NCBI GenBank assembly: GCA_001603615.1
Contig: LUZL01000112.1
Coordinates: 176-10,128 of the forward strand
Direction: 5' to 3'
From: Bacteroidales bacterium Bact_20
Lineage (GTDB): Bacteria; Bacteroidota; Bacteroidia; Bacteroidales; DTU049
DNA: 9,953 nucleotides
This document shows positions 6,472-9,953 of the stretch, piece by piece; within the stretch, counting starts at the first letter, position 1; each line of letters starts with the position of its first letter. Position numbers and translations under genes: made by a program. A model generated the notes under the pieces. The model had not been told where the DNA came from. It made no database searches and saw only the letters and a list, made by a program, of their open reading frames with translations.

Positions 6472-7755
6472 ATGAAAGCATTAATATTGGGTTCTGGTGG
6501 CCGTGAACATGCGATTTTTTATAAAATTCAACAAGAATTAGGTGAAAATAATGTGCTAATTACACCAGGAAATGGTGGTACTGCTAAATATTCTATAAAA
6601 AGTGATTTAAATGATTTTACCCAAATAAAAAATATAGTAATAGAAAATAATATAGATGTGATAATTTGTGGTCCAGAGCAACCGCTAGCAAATGGTATCG
6701 GAGATTTCTTTAATAATGATGACTCACTGAATAAAAAGATATTTATCGGTCCCACGCAGCGAGCAGCAAAACTAGAATCTAGCAAAACTTTTGCTAAGGA
6801 TTTTATGCAGCAATATCAAATACCTACAGCAAGCTTTGCTAACTTCAATAAAACACAATTTGATGAAGCAAAAAGATTTTTAGAAAAATTAACAACTCCT
6901 TATGTAATAAAAGCTTCTGGTCTCGCTGCTGGCAAAGGTGTAGTAATTACAGAAAATATTAATGAAGCTATAGAGACAATAACTGATTTTTTTTATAAAA
7001 ATACTTTGGGAGATGCAGGTAATGAAATAGTAATAGAAGAATTTATTGATGGTATAGAAATGAGTATCTTCATAGCTACTAATGGCAAAGATTATGTTTT
7101 ACTACCAGAAGCTAAAGATTATAAAAAAATAGGAGAAGGTGATAGCGGACCCAATACTGGTGGCATGGGATCTGTATCACCTACTAATCTATTAAACGAT
7201 GATCTAAAAAATAACATTATTAATAAAATAATAGAACCTACCTTATTTGGATTACAAAATATGAATATTCCATTTAATGGATTTATTTTCTTTGGATTAA
7301 TGATAAAAAATAATGAACCATATCTACTAGAATATAACGTTAGATTAGGAGATCCAGAAACTCAGGTGGTAGTACCTAGATTAGAAAGTTCACTCATAGA
7401 ATTATGTATAGCTATTAATAATGGGAGCCTTAAAAATTATAAAATAAAAACCAACGAATCATATCATTGTTGCATCACTCTAGCATCTAAAGGCTACCCC
7501 AATAATTATGAAAAAAATAAAATTATTAAAATAGAAAATGAAAAAATAAATTCATTAATTTTTCATGGAGGTACACAAATAGACTCTAATAATAATTTAG
7601 TAACATCAGGTGGTAGAGTACTTTATGTAGTTGGCTATGGCGATTCATTACGAGCAGCACAATCTATGGCATATGATGACATAAACAAAATACATTTTGA
7701 TGGAATATATTATAGAAAAGATATAGGCGATGATATATTAAAAATGAAAATATAA
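6472..7755 (+). CDS. purD: Phosphoribosylamine-glycine ligase (GAR synthetase)
   Basis: A 427-residue enzyme of normal family length. It joins glycine to 5-phosphoribosylamine using ATP, the second step of de novo purine synthesis, in the cytoplasm. Visible motifs: N-terminal nucleotide-fold MKALILGSGGREHAI (1-15), CGPEQPLANGI for phosphoribosylamine binding, the ATP-grasp segment K147ASGLAAGKGVVI, NTGGMGSVSP (from 228), and the metal-binding E287-Y-N289 followed by VRLGDPETQ (290-298), then a C-terminal domain with TSGGRVLYVVGYGDSLRAAQ. Every expected catalytic segment is present and the frame is unbroken. Its amino acid use is pulled towards N, K and I, in line with the base composition. 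It follows lptB after 18 bp. The downstream membrane gene starts 43 bp later; purD next to a DUF6427-type gene is an arrangement I recall from other Bacteroidota. Confidence 0.95.
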   Translation: MKALILGSGGREHAIFYKIQQELGENNVLITPGNGGTAKYSIKSDLNDFTQIKNIVIENNIDVIICGPEQPLANGIGDFFNNDDSLNKKIFIGPTQRAAKLESSKTFAKDFMQQYQIPTASFANFNKTQFDEAKRFLEKLTTPYVIKASGLAAGKGVVITENINEAIETITDFFYKNTLGDAGNEIVIEEFIDGIEMSIFIATNGKDYVLLPEAKDYKKIGEGDSGPNTGGMGSVSPTNLLNDDLKNNIINKIIEPTLFGLQNMNIPFNGFIFFGLMIKNNEPYLLEYNVRLGDPETQVVVPRLESSLIELCIAINNGSLKNYKIKTNESYHCCITLASKGYPNNYEKNKIIKIENEKINSLIFHGGTQIDSNNNLVTSGGRVLYVVGYGDSLRAAQSMAYDDINKIHFDGIYYRKDIGDDILKMKI

Positions 7756-7798
7756 CTTTCAAAGTGATTTAAATAAAATACTACAACTGTTTTCAATT

Positions 7799-8725
7799 AT
7801 GAAAAAAAATCACAAAACTTTGAAACTAATTGATACAATAATACTAATATTAAACGCTTCAATTTCTATTATCATTTTTTATATCTTAATTAATCAACCT
7901 GCGATAAAATATGAATTTAAATTAATAGATCCACTGAGCATTTATCCAATTATTACTTTTATTTGCACTGCAATAATAATATTATTTATCACATATGATA
8001 AAAAAACAAAATATTCTATCAAATATATTATATCTGTACTACCTATTTTCACTTTTCTATTAATTTTAATACAATCTGGTAATTATATAGAACAGGGTAT
8101 CATAGCATTAGTATGGTTCACATTTAAAAAATATTTACTAAATAAAATTAATTTTACTATTGCAGATTTATATGTTTATGGAATAATAATTTCAATATTA
8201 ACTTTAATAAATCCTATTTTTATATTCTTGTTAATATCATTATACTTAACGATTAATTTTAAAGATGTTATAAACATCAGAAAAATTTTGGCACCTCTTA
8301 TAGCTATATTTACAATGAGTGTTTTAATATTTTCAATAGATACTATATTTTTAAATAATATTATATGGAATCATCTAAAGCTATCTTTTATAAATTATTC
8401 ATTTATACAAATAACGCAATATATAATAGGATTATTAATATTATTTTTAACCACATTCATAATTTTATATCCATGGATACAAAAACAAATTATAATTGTA
8501 AGACGAGAAACATGGATAACGATCACAGAGATTATGATATTTCTATCATTGATAATGCTACTACCATTAAATAATTTTGGTAATGCTTTGATGTTATATG
8601 TGTGGATATTATTAATCAGTTTACAAAAAATAATTTTAAAAGATATATCTGGATGGAATAGAATATTATATCAATTTATATTATTAATAACAAGTGTATT
8701 TTGGATAATTATTGATAAAATATGA
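7799..8725 (+). CDS. Polytopic membrane protein, DUF6427-like
   Basis: A 308-residue, strongly hydrophobic inner-membrane protein of unknown function. Hydrophobic segments fall at about 12-31, 48-65, 75-92, 96-110, 126-150, 164-187, 204-225, 241-258, 261-280 and 287-305, giving nine or ten helices. Short charged loops separate them (YDKKTKY 66-72, NFKDVINIRK 153-162, the RRETW loop 235-239). No catalytic motif is seen. The length, the FKDVINIRKILAP element before a helix pair, and the place just after purD are like the Bacteroidota DUF6427 family, whose role is unknown; the primary sequence is too divergent for me to be sure. The frame is intact and starts with ATG. It may be read through from lptB-purD, as no strong promoter lies in the 43-bp gap. 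Confidence 0.72.
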   Translation: MKKNHKTLKLIDTIILILNASISIIIFYILINQPAIKYEFKLIDPLSIYPIITFICTAIIILFITYDKKTKYSIKYIISVLPIFTFLLILIQSGNYIEQGIIALVWFTFKKYLLNKINFTIADLYVYGIIISILTLINPIFIFLLISLYLTINFKDVINIRKILAPLIAIFTMSVLIFSIDTIFLNNIIWNHLKLSFINYSFIQITQYIIGLLILFLTTFIILYPWIQKQIIIVRRETWITITEIMIFLSLIMLLPLNNFGNALMLYVWILLISLQKIILKDISGWNRILYQFILLITSVFWIIIDKI

Positions 8726-8741
8726 GCTAGTAATATCATGT

Positions 8742-8759
8742 CTTTATAATAATATAAAG
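8742..8759 (+). terminator. Weak AT-rich hairpin after the DUF6427-like gene
   Basis: CTTTATA at 8742-8748 pairs with TATAAAG at 8753-8759 around a 4-nt loop, beginning 16 bp after the stop codon. The stem has only one G-C pair and no clean U-run follows, so it is a poor candidate for an intrinsic terminator. Confidence 0.2.
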
Positions 8760-8847
8760 TTTATAAAAAAATATATAATAAACAAATATTAAAATATACA
8801 ACATTAAGTTAAAAAAAAATACAAAAGATACTTAAAATATTTTCTTG

Positions 8848-8855
8848 TATTTTTG
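8848..8855 (+). promoter_or_regulatory. -7 element before the last membrane gene
   Basis: TATTTTTG fits TAnnTTTG and lies 22 bp upstream of the ATG at 8878. No convincing TTG is found at the -33 distance. The 152-bp gap and this element suggest that the last gene has its own transcript. Confidence 0.42.
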
Positions 8856-8877
8856 CTAAATAATAAAACATTAAAAC

Positions 8878-9953
8878 ATGAAGATAGCTGTATTTATACT
8901 AACTACTTTAATTTTATTATTAATAATTTACTTTTTTACCCAAAAACATGGCAGCAATATTAAACCCACTTGGTGGACAACTGCATTTCTTTTAAAAGTA
9001 CTAGCAGGTATATTTTTGGTTTATATTTATTTAGGTTATTACTCAGATAGAGAAACAGCAGACATTTTTAAGTATTACGATGATGGTAAAAGCATATGGG
9101 AGACTACACGAGGAAACAATAAAGATTATTTTAAAATAATTTTAGGTATTTATGATAAAAATGAATATGAAGATTTAAAAAATAACTATATAAATAAAAC
9201 TAATCATTGGGATAGGGCAGATTTTGTACCCTTTAGATATGAAAATAGGATTATAATAAGGATAAATGCTGCATTAATGCCATTGACTGGTGGAAACTAC
9301 GGACTACATTTACTTTTTTTCATTCTTATTTCTTTTATTGGACAATATTTATTATTTAAATCCATCGCAACATATATGAATAAAAAGATTGGATTTTTAA
9401 TAATTTTTTTATTTCCATCCTTACTATTATGGTCATCTGGAATACTAAAAGAAGCTTTTATAATGTTTGTAATTGGATTATGGTTTTATGGGGTAATAAT
9501 GTTTATGGATAAAAAATCAATATGGTCAATTTTAATATTAATAATAGCTACATTAATAGGATCTACTGTAAAAATATATATTATTATCGGACTATTTTTA
9601 GCAATATTACCATTTCTAATTAGTCGAATTTTAAAAAAATATAAAGTATGGCAGGTATATCTTTGCATTTTTATCATTTATATTCTACTAATACCAACAA
9701 TAAAATGGACAACTGGACAAGATTTATTATCATTAATAGTAAATAAACTAGAGCTTACAACAAATTTAGCAATAAGTGAAAATGCTGGAAGTATGATAAA
9801 GCCTTTGAAATTAGAACCCACATTATTTTCATTTATTATTAATGCACCACTAGCTATCATAAATACTTTATTTAGACCATTTGTTTTTGATATAGATAGT
9901 TGGATAATTTTACCAGCATTCATAGAAAATATATTATGGATATTATTTGCTAT
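8878..9953 (+). CDS. Large polytopic membrane protein, partial (possible glycan polymerase/glycosyltransferase-like)
   Basis: An open frame of 358 codons from the ATG at 8878 with no stop before the window edge, so the C-terminus is missing. Residues 1-20 are a transmembrane segment, followed by a second at about 37-53 and then a soluble loop of ~75 residues rich in aromatic and charged residues: ETADIFKYYDDGK (59-71), NKTNHWDRADF and NRIIIRINA (123-131). A run of hydrophobic helices follows, with WSSGILKE at 185-192 between two of them. I recall a similar layout (acidic loop with a DGK element, NRIIIR.N, then SG.LKE) in unnamed Bacteroidota membrane proteins near glycan genes; the overall plan is like GT-C glycosyltransferases or O-antigen polymerase-like proteins. 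No function is proven. It lies 152 bp after the DUF6427-like gene. The minus-strand frames overlapping it are shadows. Confidence 0.8.
   Translation, partial: MKIAVFILTTLILLLIIYFFTQKHGSNIKPTWWTTAFLLKVLAGIFLVYIYLGYYSDRETADIFKYYDDGKSIWETTRGNNKDYFKIILGIYDKNEYEDLKNNYINKTNHWDRADFVPFRYENRIIIRINAALMPLTGGNYGLHLLFFILISFIGQYLLFKSIATYMNKKIGFLIIFLFPSLLLWSSGILKEAFIMFVIGLWFYGVIMFMDKKSIWSILILIIATLIGSTVKIYIIIGLFLAILPFLISRILKKYKVWQVYLCIFIIYILLIPTIKWTTGQDLLSLIVNKLELTTNLAISENAGSMIKPLKLEPTLFSFIINAPLAIINTLFRPFVFDIDSWIILPAFIENILWILFA

Noticed and set aside
6528..6785. Minus-strand 85-codon frame within purD
   Set aside because: Shadow of the conserved purD frame, with no family resemblance or promoter.
8365..8574. 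Plus-strand 69-codon frame inside the DUF6427-like gene
   Set aside because: Out-of-frame overlap, with an N/I/Y-rich product typical of shifted AT-rich membrane coding sequence.
9486..9923. Two minus-strand frames (63 and 81 codons) near the right edge
   Set aside because: Both are antisense to the long plus-strand membrane protein, whose frame stays open from 8878 to the end.

Overview
The window is AT-rich (roughly a quarter to a third G+C by eye) and fits an uncultured or little-studied member of the Bacteroidota. The evidence is a PorT-type barrel protein of the type IX secretion system, a secreted protein with a C-terminal type IX sorting domain, a lack of Shine-Dalgarno sequences before the genes, and several matches to the Bacteroidota promoter -7 element TAnnTTTG. 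No rRNA, tRNA, CRISPR array, insertion sequence or integrase was seen.

Layout. Positions 1-300 hold no gene. They contain two copies, 183 bp apart, of a ~65-70 bp minus-strand promoter module with a 31-bp identical core, each followed on the minus strand by a purine-rich, G-tract-rich leader. Positions 301-5523 carry five minus-strand genes, in transcription order: a stand-alone HsdR-N/PD-(D/E)XK domain protein, a polysaccharide flippase, porT, a type IX secretion substrate, and radC. A 174-bp divergent intergenic region with a good plus-strand promoter separates them from the plus-strand genes: lptB (LPS transport ATPase), purD (GAR synthetase), a DUF6427-like polytopic membrane protein, and a large membrane protein (8878 to the window end) that runs off the edge.

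Functional picture. Most genes serve the envelope: LptB powers LPS transport to the outer membrane, the flippase moves a lipid-linked glycan across the inner membrane, PorT belongs to type IX secretion, and the 621-residue protein next to porT is a probable cargo of that system. PurD and RadC are housekeeping or DNA-maintenance proteins. The last gene looks like a glycan-related polytopic membrane protein, but its function is not established.

I see no convincing new defence or mobile system. The most notable points are the duplicated promoter module at the left edge, a RadC that resembles Candidate Phyla Radiation (Patescibacteria) RadC more than the usual Bacteroidota form, the side-by-side porT and cargo gene, and the large partial membrane protein at the right edge. 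Family assignments come from recognising motifs and remembered family sequences, not from a database search.
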